From the NCBI GenBank assembly GCA_023277325.1, contig JALRIQ010000321.1:1-8161 (forward strand): DNA of 8,161 nucleotides. Reading direction: 5' to 3'. The DNA comes from Bacteroidia bacterium (GTDB lineage Bacteria > Bacteroidota > Bacteroidia > UBA8524). Positions within the stretch are counted from its first letter, which is position 1, and the number at the start of each line of letters is the position of its first letter. The notes under the pieces were generated by a model. That model had not been told where the DNA came from, searched no databases, and saw only the letters and a program-made list of their open reading frames with translations. The translations under genes were made by a program, and so were the position numbers. Below, one piece after another: positions 1 through 5,559 of this stretch.

Positions 1-280
1 TGATGATGCGATTGACCAGCCACAGCGAGGCCAGCAAAGCCAACACGCTGAGCCAACCATTCAAGCCAAAGCCCACCACTTGGTCTAGGGCATTGCGAGA
101 GATCAACAAGCCCCCCAAAAAGGCAGCCAATCCCATGGCAACACCGAGCCAGGCGCCAATGACAGTAGGCACCATGGATAGCGCTAAGAGCGCATAGGTA
201 TTGCGGAGTACGCGGTTGCGTACTTGGACGGTACTGATTGAGCCGGTTTGGCCAAAGCCGTAAGAGTTCAGATCACTCAT
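1..280 (-). CDS. BI-1/YccA-like integral membrane protein, N-terminal part (runs off the left edge)
   Basis: An open minus-strand frame runs from ATG at 280-278 to the window edge (93 codons). The protein starts MSDLNSYGFGQTG, followed by RNRVLRNTYALLALSMVPTV and then hydrophobic stretches (IGAWLGVAMGLAAFLGGLL; GWLSVLALLASLWLV). The RNRVLRNTYALLALS stretch before the first membrane helix is what I recognise from BI-1/YccA (Bax inhibitor-1) family proteins of Burkholderiales; the family is multi-pass and linked to inner-membrane quality control. A perfect AAGGAG lies 5 nt upstream of the ATG (complement of 286-291), unlike the other genes here. Two 60-bp blocks I counted by hand are about 57-58% GC, against about 43-45% in deoC blocks. 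Foreign origin relative to the rest of the window is inferred; the family call is moderately sure because only the N-terminus is present. Confidence 0.65.
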   Translation of the reverse strand, partial: MSDLNSYGFGQTGSISTVQVRNRVLRNTYALLALSMVPTVIGAWLGVAMGLAAFLGGLLISRNALDQVVGFGLNGWLSVLALLASLWLVNRII

Positions 281-373
281 ATTGACTCCTTCTTTTTTCA
301 TAGTTATTACAAGAGCCCATATAGGGCTGTTGTCAGTAAGTATAGACAAAACACCTAAATTTCAAGCCCCCAT
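281..373. other. Probable junction between two unrelated genomes
   Basis: To the left is the 5' end of a Burkholderiales-type gene; to the right is the truncated 3' end of a Bacteroidota secA. The secA reading frame is closed by an in-frame TAA at 356-358, so if the fragment is real secA the breakpoint is probably at or just right of that codon. The interval also holds a small inverted repeat (agccc/gggct, 314-328, loop atata) with no poly-T tract. No IS ends, att site or tRNA is visible. The exact breakpoint cannot be fixed from sequence alone. Confidence 0.55.
286..291 (-). promoter_or_regulatory. Strong Shine-Dalgarno site of the BI-1-like gene
   Basis: The minus strand reads AAGGAG five bases before the ATG at 280. 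The other starts in the window (deoC, SPOR, rplS, HupE, DUF192, fumC, msrB, fasciclin) show no comparable site, as expected for Bacteroidota. The site therefore supports a proteobacterial origin for the left end. Confidence 0.7.
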
Positions 374-547
374 ATGAAAGACCTACAAATTAAAGGCTTA
401 TGCCCTGTAAATTCAAGGGCTGAAGCGCAACCGCAACAGCGTGCGCCACAGAATCCAATTAAAGCGGAACTGAAAGTAGGAAGAAATGATGCCTGTCCGT
501 GCGGTAGTGGTAAGAAGTTTAAAAATTGCCACGGTAAAGAATCCTGA
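374..547 (+). pseudogene. secA: 3' end of secA (C-terminal zinc-binding SEC-C motif), 5' part missing
   Basis: The frame read from ATG 374 gives 57 residues ending in [20 protein letters not shown] plus KES. This is the CxCxSGKxxKxCH zinc motif at the extreme C-terminus of SecA, with Cys41, Cys43, Cys52 and His53 as ligands; in SecA it binds SecB and phospholipid. The preceding Gln/Pro/Ala-rich stretch matches the low-complexity linker that precedes this motif in SecA. The frame is open upstream only to 359, where TAA at 356-358 closes it, so roughly 95% of SecA is absent. The stop TGA (545-547) overlaps the deoC start as TGATG, as in a translationally coupled operon. ATG 374 may simply be an internal Met. 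The alternative is a free-standing small SEC-C protein, which seems less likely given the linker. Confidence 0.65.
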
Positions 548-1188
548 TGGCAAGCTTTGAAAGCCATATCGAGTATACGCTGCTGAAGCAAACTGCTACT
601 CTGGAGGATATTAAGCAGCTTATCAGCACGGCCAAGGAAAGAGGGTATTATGGAATTTGTGTGGCACCTTATTTTGTGAAGGCTGCTGCGCGAATAATTC
701 GTGATGAGGAACTCAAACTAAAGCTGATTACCGTAATTGGTTTTCCCTTAGGCTATAGTGCAGTGAGCGCCAAAGTGGAAGAGGTGAAGAAAGCCGTGAT
801 GGAAGGAGCCGATGAATTGGATATTGTGGTGAACCTTTCTGCCTTCTTTTCCAAGGATTTGGCTGTACTGAAAAATGATGTTCAAAGTGTCATTACAGCA
901 TGCCACCTTCATAATAAGAAAGCAAAAGTTATCCTGGAGACCGGAGCCCTTTCTGAAAAGGAAATGTTTAAATTAGCAGATATCTGCGTGGAAGCGGGGG
1001 GAGATTTTATTAAAACCTCAACAGGCTTTTATGAGCTTGGGGCGGAGCTAGATAAGGTAAAGGCACTCAAGGCCCATCTGCCAGCTAAGGTGAAAATTAA
1101 GGCCTCAGCAGGCATTAAGACCAAAGAACAGGCAGATGCATTTATTGCTGCTGGTGCATCCCGAATCGGAACATCCACAGCACTTTAA
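547..1188 (+). CDS. deoC: Deoxyribose-phosphate aldolase
   Basis: DeoC is a class I (Schiff-base) aldolase that cleaves 2-deoxyribose-5-phosphate to glyceraldehyde-3-phosphate and acetaldehyde in cytoplasmic deoxynucleoside catabolism. The 213-residue protein has the family landmarks: FPLGYS near residue 66, the acid residue Asp92 in ELDIVVN, the Schiff-base lysine Lys156 in FIKTSTGF, Lys185 in KIKASAGIKT, and the terminal phosphate-site motif IGTSTAL. Length is normal for the shorter bacterial DeoC group. The ATG overlaps the TGA of the upstream SEC-C frame (TGATG), which supports this start and suggests coupling. A SPOR-domain gene follows after 8 bp, so the two are probably co-transcribed. 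No lesions are visible. Confidence 0.95.
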   Translation: MASFESHIEYTLLKQTATLEDIKQLISTAKERGYYGICVAPYFVKAAARIIRDEELKLKLITVIGFPLGYSAVSAKVEEVKKAVMEGADELDIVVNLSAFFSKDLAVLKNDVQSVITACHLHNKKAKVILETGALSEKEMFKLADICVEAGGDFIKTSTGFYELGAELDKVKALKAHLPAKVKIKASAGIKTKEQADAFIAAGASRIGTSTAL

Positions 1189-1196
1189 TAAAAGAC

Positions 1197-1601
1197 ATGA
1201 AACGAATACTTTATTCACTTATACTGTTTATGCCTCTGGCTGTATTTGGGCAGGATAGCACCAAACAAGGTAAGGTAGTCGTGAAGGCTGATCCGAGAAT
1301 CGATAAGATATTAAACCGCCGGGTAGAGTTTTATAATATTGACTCTACCACCCAAGGCTATCGTTTACAGATACTTTCCATAACGGATCGTAAAGAGGCG
1401 ATGTTGGAGATGGAGAACTTTCAATTGAGGTATCCGGAAATTCCGATTTACCTAAAATATGACTCCCCAAATTTTAAGTTGAGAATTGGGGATTTTTCGG
1501 ACAAAATTGAGGCGCATTATTGGTTTATGAAGTTGCAGCAGGATTACCCGCATCTCTTTGTAGTGCCCGATAAAGTGAATCCAAAACAAATAGAAGAGTG
1601 A
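1197..1601 (+). CDS. SPOR-domain periplasmic protein
   Basis: This 134-residue protein begins with a signal peptide (MKRILYSLILFMPLAVFG, cleavage likely near residues 18-19) and has one SPOR domain at about residues 53-127. The domain shows the usual pattern: YRLQILSITDRKEA opening strand and helix, central YPEIPIYLKYDSPNFKLRIGD, and a second helix after DFSDKIEAHYW. SPOR domains bind denuded glycan strands of peptidoglycan, mostly at division sites. With no other domain, it is probably a small periplasmic wall-binding protein; its specific role is unknown. It starts 8 bp after the deoC stop, with no obvious Shine-Dalgarno site, and ends with TGA. The gene is intact. Confidence 0.85.
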   Translation: MKRILYSLILFMPLAVFGQDSTKQGKVVVKADPRIDKILNRRVEFYNIDSTTQGYRLQILSITDRKEAMLEMENFQLRYPEIPIYLKYDSPNFKLRIGDFSDKIEAHYWFMKLQQDYPHLFVVPDKVNPKQIEE

Positions 1602-1615
1602 TTTTCTGAAAATCA

Positions 1616-1647
1616 TTTTTAATTCTAATATCTCCGTACTATCTTTG
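1616..1647 (+). promoter_or_regulatory. Bacteroidota-type promoter of rplS
   Basis: TATCTTTG at 1640-1647 matches the Bacteroidota -7 consensus TAnnTTTG. A T-run at 1616-1620 lies 19 bp upstream, where the weak -33 element is expected. The box sits 23 bp before the rplS ATG and just after the SPOR gene, so rplS has its own start of transcription. Inferred from consensus only. Confidence 0.6.
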
Positions 1648-1670
1648 CAGTCCTTTTAAGAAATCGAGCA

Positions 1671-2018
1671 ATGGATTTGATAAAATTAGTTGAAGCAGAA
1701 TTTGCTACCAATACTGAAGTTCCAGCATTTAACGCTGGTGATACAGTAACTGTATCTTACCGTATTAGAGAGGGTAGTAAAGAGCGTATCCAGCAGTTCC
1801 AAGGTGTTGTTATTCAACGCAGAAACAGCGGAATGAGTGAAACCTTTACAGTTCGTAAAGTATCGAATGGTGTAGGTGTTGAGCGTATCTTCCCTGTAAA
1901 TAGCCCTTTCATTGAGAAAGTGGAAGTGAATAAAAGAGGTAAGGTTAGAAGAGCACGTCTGTTCTACCTTAGAAAACTCACTGGTAAAGCTGCTCGTATT
2001 AAAGAGAGAAGAGTTTAA
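1671..2018 (+). CDS. rplS: 50S ribosomal protein L19
   Basis: L19 sits at the interface of the 30S and 50S subunits. The 115-residue product is normal length and has family hallmarks: the [16 protein letters not shown] segment, [41 protein letters not shown] and the basic tail [18 protein letters not shown]. Here it is a single-gene unit with its own promoter and a strong terminator. It is not adjacent to rpsP-rimM-trmD, its classical partners in many bacteria. Codon choice differs slightly from deoC, with more GTT, GGT and CGT, as expected for a highly expressed gene. There is no Shine-Dalgarno site (gaaatcgagcaatgg). The gene is intact and the call is secure. Confidence 0.97.
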   Translation: MDLIKLVEAEFATNTEVPAFNAGDTVTVSYRIREGSKERIQQFQGVVIQRRNSGMSETFTVRKVSNGVGVERIFPVNSPFIEKVEVNKRGKVRRARLFYLRKLTGKAARIKERRV

Positions 2019-2045
2019 TCATCTTTTGCCAGAAAAATATAGCAT

Positions 2046-2077
2046 CCCGGTCAACCTAATGGTTGACCGGGTTTTTT
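2046..2077 (+). terminator. Intrinsic terminator of rplS
   Basis: A perfect 11-bp stem cccggtcaacc (2046-2056) and ggttgaccggg (2061-2071), with a taat loop, is followed by six T residues. It starts 27 bp after the rplS stop. It also lies between two convergent genes, so it may block minus-strand transcription from the lipoprotein gene. However, the minus side has no immediate U tract after the stem. Confidence 0.93.
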
Positions 2078-2086
2078 GTTTTTAAG

Positions 2087-2788
2087 CTAGTAGTAGGTGA
2101 ACGTTTTATGGATTAACGTTTTACTCAGGTTGCTCGCCCGGGTTTCTAAAAGATCAGTCGCGTTGCCAACTTCGTCCTTTTTCAGAATCTCAACAAAGAT
2201 GGTGTCCCGGTTTCCAGTGAGTACATCTTCTTCTATGCGCATATTTTCGCCTGTTATAGCAACCATATTCAAAATCTTCTGATTAGCCGTTAGCTGCATG
2301 TCTTGGTAGTGTTTTACTTCGGCTACTCTTTCTTCAAAGCTGAGGCTATCTATTTCAGTAATAATTTCATAAGCTAATTGATTCGGACGGGCATATTTGC
2401 GTTCATAGATATGGGTATGGTCCAGGAACTCTATCGTGCCATATGAGGTGTCTTCATACATGAGGTTAATCTCATGCCAGCCCGTTTTGCTGCCCCCCTT
2501 GATTGTATAGGTATAGTTGATAGCCATACTGCGCTGATTCTCCCGAGAACGGTTGAATACGAATTGCATAAAGTTTACGTGGCCATCTTCGGTATAGTCG
2601 TAAACCGTTCTGTAATTGAAGGCTCCGCTATCCAATGGCAATGAGTCAGAATAATTTAGGTATTTGAAGGTAATGAGCCTTTTTACTTCTCCTTGATAAC
2701 CATAGCGTGCCAGATCGTTTTTGGTGCTTGAAGTTCCAGAGCAGGCGCAAAGGATTGCCAATAAAGGGAACAAGAAGATTGGTTTCAT
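2087..2788 (-). CDS. Lipoprotein of unknown function
   Basis: I do not recognise a named family. The chosen start is ATG at 2788-2786, giving 233 residues beginning MKPIFLFPLLAILCACSG; a TTG three codons upstream is less likely. The hydrophobic segment ends in a lipobox-like LCAC with lipidated Cys16, so the product is probably membrane-anchored. The mature part is rich in short beta-strand patterns, for example GYQGEVKRLITF, YRTVYDYTEDGHVNFMQFVFN and INYTYTIKGGSKTGWHEINLMYED. These recall secreted Bacteroidota proteins made of repeated beta-hairpins with YxYxxDG-like turns, though I cannot assign one. It begins 30 bp after the stop of the broken LytTR gene on the same strand, so it may have been part of that locus. 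No lesions are seen. Confidence 0.7.
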   Translation of the reverse strand: MKPIFLFPLLAILCACSGTSSTKNDLARYGYQGEVKRLITFKYLNYSDSLPLDSGAFNYRTVYDYTEDGHVNFMQFVFNRSRENQRSMAINYTYTIKGGSKTGWHEINLMYEDTSYGTIEFLDHTHIYERKYARPNQLAYEIITEIDSLSFEERVAEVKHYQDMQLTANQKILNMVAITGENMRIEEDVLTGNRDTIFVEILKKDEVGNATDLLETRASNLSKTLIHKTFTYY

Positions 2789-2818
2789 AGAAGGCAATAT
2801 AATGGAAAAGCCCGTGAA

Positions 2819-3254
2819 TTATTTTACCCCGCTAGGGATTAATGAATGGATCTCTTCTTCAAATTCATGCTTTCTGTGACGCGAAGGTGGAATATGGGCG
2901 CCCCCTTCCATATCAATTTCTGAGGTGCCATGAGTGAAACTGTTCATGTTGTTGAGATGGATGATGTATTTGCGGTGTACCTTAAAAAAGCTCTTGTTTT
3001 CCCGCAATAGTCTTTCGAAGTAGACAAGAGGTTTGCTCACCAAAATTACCTCTCCATTGCGCATGGTGAGGTGGGTATAGGGTATACATGCCATCGGCTT
3101 CCATCGGGACTTCAATTTCTATCATTCTATGAGAGCCCTTTTTGATCCAAGCAATTCTACCACTTAAACGTGAATGGCAGACTCCGCCTGCACTATCCTC
3201 GATAAGGTAGGTGAATTTATAGGAACTGCCTTCCGGGTCCATTTCCATGTCCAT
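2819..3254 (-). pseudogene. LytTR DNA-binding domain, frameshifted by a 7-bp tandem duplication
   Basis: LytTR domains bind DNA and usually form the output of response regulators. The domain is read in two frames. The upstream frame (to ~3086) gives KKGSHRMIEIEVPMEADGMYT; the downstream frame (from ~3080 to stop 2819) gives YTHLTMRNGEVILVSKPL, then YFERLL, FFKVHRKYIIHLNNM and a terminal helix ending HSLIPSGVK. Removing one copy of the tandem gggtata (3073-3086) restores EADGMYTHLTMRNGEV, the canonical LytTR sequence. The upstream frame stays continuous past 3254 into propeller-like sequence, interrupted by TAA (3285-3287) and TGA (3306-3308). No complete receiver domain precedes it. It is therefore either the C-terminus of a propeller-LytTR fusion or a regulator that lost its receiver. 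In its current state it would give no working protein. Confidence 0.8.
3073..3086. repeat. 7-bp perfect tandem duplication (gggtata x2)
   Basis: Two adjacent copies of gggtata occupy 3073-3079 and 3080-3086. On the coding (minus) strand this is TATACCC twice, inside the codons for MYTHL of the LytTR domain. Collapsing it to one copy restores a continuous, family-like reading frame, so the duplication is the frameshifting event. Replication slippage is the likely mechanism. Confidence 0.9.
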
Positions 3255-4124
3255 GATGGGTAAGTTCTGAAAGAGCCACTCGCTTTATCTAGTCTCCATA
3301 TTATATCAGATTAGTCCGTCATATGCCATGAAAAAGAGGTAGTTGCACAGAACTTTAAGGTTGGTGAATTTTTTGTCCTCCAATAGGGTCAATAAATTTT
3401 CGTCCTCATGGGCGCGAAATTCGTCATCGACGGTGGGGTAGAGAACCGCCAATGATATGGCATAACCAGGTGTCGGTTTTGCCGTGGGTTAGGATACAGC
3501 GAGAAAGGTTATGGTCGTCTTTATCACGAAATCAAACCGTGTAAGACTGAGTTTCTTTTGTTGTACATCGAATTACCCCCTTGGTTGTGGTATACCAGAG
3601 TCCTCCATGGCCATAACGTATGCTTTTGGAGTAGGCAAAATCATTGGTAACCAGTGACTTCGGATGGCGACAGACCGTTTGCCAATTTCCAGGTTATAGC
3701 TGAAAATGCCGTTGTTGGTGCTTACCCATAACTTATCATCAAATCCCGATGAAAGTAGGACATAATTTCGGCTGAGTACCCAATCAGAGACTGGAATATC
3801 AATCAGACTATCGCCCCGAATTTCATAGATATTGCCGAGGAAGTTAAATGTATAAAGTCGCTTCCCTACCATTGTGATGACCTTTAGCGGCTTATTGCCC
3901 GCTTTTTGGCTCTCCATGTTTTGATATTCCTGACCATAGTAGCGGAAGATGCCTATCTCGGTGCACATCCAGAGGTAGCCCTTGTCGTCGAAATAAAGGT
4001 CGTAGATTTCATTACAAGGCAGGTTTTGGAAATCGCTAATCTGACGAAACTCGGGTGACTGCGCATCAAAAGGAAGAGTGCATCGCGAACCATACGTCGA
4101 ATGTAGAAAATAATCGGCAATCAA
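3255..4124 (-). pseudogene. Reg_prop beta-propeller sensor, broken by several frameshifts and stops
   Basis: The longest open piece (4124-3573, TTG start overlapping the HupE stop) carries typical two-component regulator propeller blades: LPCNEIYDLYFDDKGYLWMC, TEIGIFRYYG, GDSLIDIPVSDW and DKLWVSTNNGIFSYNLEIG. Near 3657-3662 the sense shifts frame: SLVTNDFAYSKSIRYGHG and GLWYTTTKGVIRCTTKE continue the propeller in another frame. That frame meets TGA at 3534-3532, then reads FRDKDDHNLSR and TWLCHIIGG to TGA at 3426-3424. A third frame from ~3480 carries FMAYDGLI, TGA (3308-3306), YNMETR, TAA (3287-3285) and SEWLFQNLPIMDMEMDPEG, running on into LytTR. In the family these periplasmic propellers drive a kinase or DNA-binding output. 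No transmembrane helix is evident, so an internal deletion is also likely. The N-terminus may hold one more frameshift. Confidence 0.75.
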
Positions 4125-4693
4125 AGACGCTCGGAAAGCATCAATAATGCAGCGCCGAAAGCAATGCCGCTCAGAAAGAGGTTCCAGTCGCGGGGTTTGA
4201 TCTTCAGACTGCGGTCGGCAATAAAGAAAAATAAGAGCATGCCTGCCACAATACAGAGTTGTCCAACCTCAATTCCCAAATTGAATGAAAGCAATGGGAG
4301 TATAATTTCATCTTCTCTGCTTAGGATCTGGCGGAAATAGGTGGAAAAGCCCATGCCATGGAACAAACCAAAAACGAGTGCGGCGGTATATTTTAGTCGG
4401 TGTGCCGTTTGGTCGGGCTTACTGATGATAACATTCTGCAGGGCGGTAATGGCGATTGTGATAGCAATGATGAGTTCTACAATATCCTGGTCTACCTTTA
4501 ATACATCAAGCGCCGAAAGGGCCAAGGTTAACGAATGCCCAATGGTAAAGGCAGTTACCAGAATCAGAATACGTTTCCAACTTTTGATATCATAGGCTGC
4601 ACACAAGGCGATAATGAACAAGACATGGTCAAGCCCTTTGAAGTCGAGAATATGCTCGAGTCCGAGTTCTAGGTAGGTGTTGAAGGCAGACAT
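4121..4693 (-). CDS. HupE/UreJ-like multi-pass membrane protein
   Basis: The 190-residue, strongly hydrophobic protein has the HupE/UreJ_2 pattern. It shows GLEHILDFKGLDHVLF at residues 11-26 (His14, Asp22, His23), TAFTIGHSLTLALSAL at 47-62 (His53) and VFGLFHGMGFSTYF at 107-120 (His112), plus further membrane helices near the C-terminus (LCIVAGMLLFFFIA; LFLSGIAFGAALLML). Relatives are thought to be metal (Ni/Co) permease-like, and the conserved His residues in helices fit metal handling, but substrate is not shown here. Its ATG lies 1 bp after the stop of the DUF192 gene, so the two are tightly co-transcribed. Its TGA (4123-4121) overlaps the TTG from which the broken propeller gene may start. 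The gene is intact. Confidence 0.85.
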   Translation of the reverse strand: MSAFNTYLELGLEHILDFKGLDHVLFIIALCAAYDIKSWKRILILVTAFTIGHSLTLALSALDVLKVDQDIVELIIAITIAITALQNVIISKPDQTAHRLKYTAALVFGLFHGMGFSTYFRQILSREDEIILPLLSFNLGIEVGQLCIVAGMLLFFFIADRSLKIKPRDWNLFLSGIAFGAALLMLSERL

Positions 4694-4694
4694 C

Positions 4695-5213
4695 TTAGTT
4701 CAATAAAGTCCAATCCAGGCGGTCACCAATTTGCAAACCATAGCGTTCTGCGAGTCCTGCATTTACTTCCAATACGTATTTGGCTGGCGCGCTAGAAGGG
4801 ATGGAAGTTTCGGAAAACGGTTTTGTATTGCGTTGAATTGTCACAATGCGTTGGTCTTCTCCAACAAAGATGATATCAAGGGGTATGATGGTATTTCGCA
4901 TCCAGAAGGAACGCATCTGCACATCAGGGAAGATGAAAAGCATTCCTCGGTTTTCCTCCATTTTCTTGCGGAACATCAATCCCCGGGTAATGCCGTACTC
5001 ATCGTCGACGATTTCAATTTCCAGGGTTTTAAGCGTATCCTTTCCGCGGCCAATTACCATGTTTGCCTCATGGGTAAAGGGCGGGTTTGGCTGCACATAT
5101 TCCGGAGTTGGTGTTTTAGGTTTACGCGGGCTGCGCAGCGTTCCGTACATATAAAATGCACCAAACATCAGCAGCAACAAGAGCAGCGAGTAGGATATCC
5201 ACTTATTTTTCAT
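4695..5213 (-). CDS. DUF192 family membrane-anchored protein
   Basis: The 172-residue product has one N-terminal anchor (hydrophobic at about residues 6-23), a Pro-rich linker (29-45) and a DUF192 domain at about 52-170. Domain landmarks are RGLMFRKKM (77-85), GMLFIF (90-95), FWMRNTIIPLDIIFV (103-117) and YVLEVNAG near 146-153. The family is widespread, usually exported, and of unsettled function. The ATG at 5213-5211 follows no Shine-Dalgarno site. yidD ends 36 bp upstream and the HupE-like gene starts 1 bp downstream, which suggests a yidD, DUF192, HupE transcript. The opposite strand is open for 165 codons here but has no family features. Confidence 0.9.
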   Translation of the reverse strand: MKNKWISYSLLLLLLMFGAFYMYGTLRSPRKPKTPTPEYVQPNPPFTHEANMVIGRGKDTLKTLEIEIVDDEYGITRGLMFRKKMEENRGMLFIFPDVQMRSFWMRNTIIPLDIIFVGEDQRIVTIQRNTKPFSETSIPSSAPAKYVLEVNAGLAERYGLQIGDRLDWTLLN

Positions 5214-5249
5214 GCAAAGGCAAATTAAAAATTTCTTGAATAGGAACGA

Positions 5250-5489
5250 CTAGCTTTTTCGTTTTTTCGCCTCATTTTTTGGGACTGGATCATACCCATG
5301 TGTTCCCCAGGGATGGCAATGTGAAAGCCGTTTAAGCCCCATCCATAAGCCTTTGAAAGGTCCCCATTCTTCAATGGCTTCTGCCGTATATTCCGAGCAG
5401 GTTGGATAATGCCGGCAGTTTTGACCCAGCAATGGACTGATCAAGTATTGATAGAGTCGGATGGGAAGAATAAAGAGGAACTTCAGCAT
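5250..5489 (-). CDS. yidD: Membrane protein insertion efficiency factor YidD
   Basis: YidD is a small membrane-associated protein that aids YidC-dependent insertion of inner-membrane proteins. The 79-residue sequence matches the family closely: an amphipathic N-terminus ([21 protein letters not shown]), then [20 protein letters not shown] with Cys25 and Cys31, then [20 protein letters not shown] with Cys58, and a short basic tail. Length is normal. In many bacteria yidD lies in rpmH-rnpA-yidD-yidC; here it lies downstream of fumC and upstream of DUF192 instead. The ATG at 5489-5487 has no strong ribosome binding site. The gene is intact. Confidence 0.95.
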   Translation of the reverse strand: MLKFLFILPIRLYQYLISPLLGQNCRHYPTCSEYTAEAIEEWGPFKGLWMGLKRLSHCHPWGTHGYDPVPKNEAKKRKS

Positions 5490-5510
5490 GGGGATGGGTT
5501 CTGGGTGTCA

Positions 5511-5550
5511 GGTTACGGGTTAGAGATGCTGTGACCTGTAACCCGGAACC
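5511..5550. repeat. Imperfect inverted repeat in the fumC-yidD gap
   Basis: ggttacgggtta (5511-5522) pairs with taacccggaacc (5539-5550) over 12 positions with one mismatch, leaving a 16-base loop. The core unit resembles GTAACC-type motifs, and a further degenerate copy (gtgacctgtaaccc) lies in the right half. It follows the fumC stop on the minus strand. No T tract follows on that strand, so it is not a standard terminator. It may be a REP-like element or an mRNA-end stabiliser. Confidence 0.6.
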
Positions 5551-5559
5551 TTGTGCCCT

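Noticed and set aside
3..197. 64-codon plus-strand frame at the left edge
   Set aside because: It is antisense to the BI-1-like gene, which has an open frame to the edge and a strong Shine-Dalgarno site.
314..328. agccc/gggct hairpin as a terminator
   Set aside because: The stem is only 5 bp and no T tract follows on either strand.
3420..3480. Receiver domain of a response regulator (VDDEFRAHEDENLLTLLED)
   Set aside because: It resembles the acidic start of a receiver, but the spacing to a phospho-Asp motif is wrong, the second half of the fold is missing, and the following sequence looks more like propeller blades.
4731..5228. 165-codon plus-strand open frame antisense to the DUF192 gene
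   Set aside because: It overlaps a well-supported gene, has no family motif and an atypical Cys/His-rich composition expected from an antisense frame.
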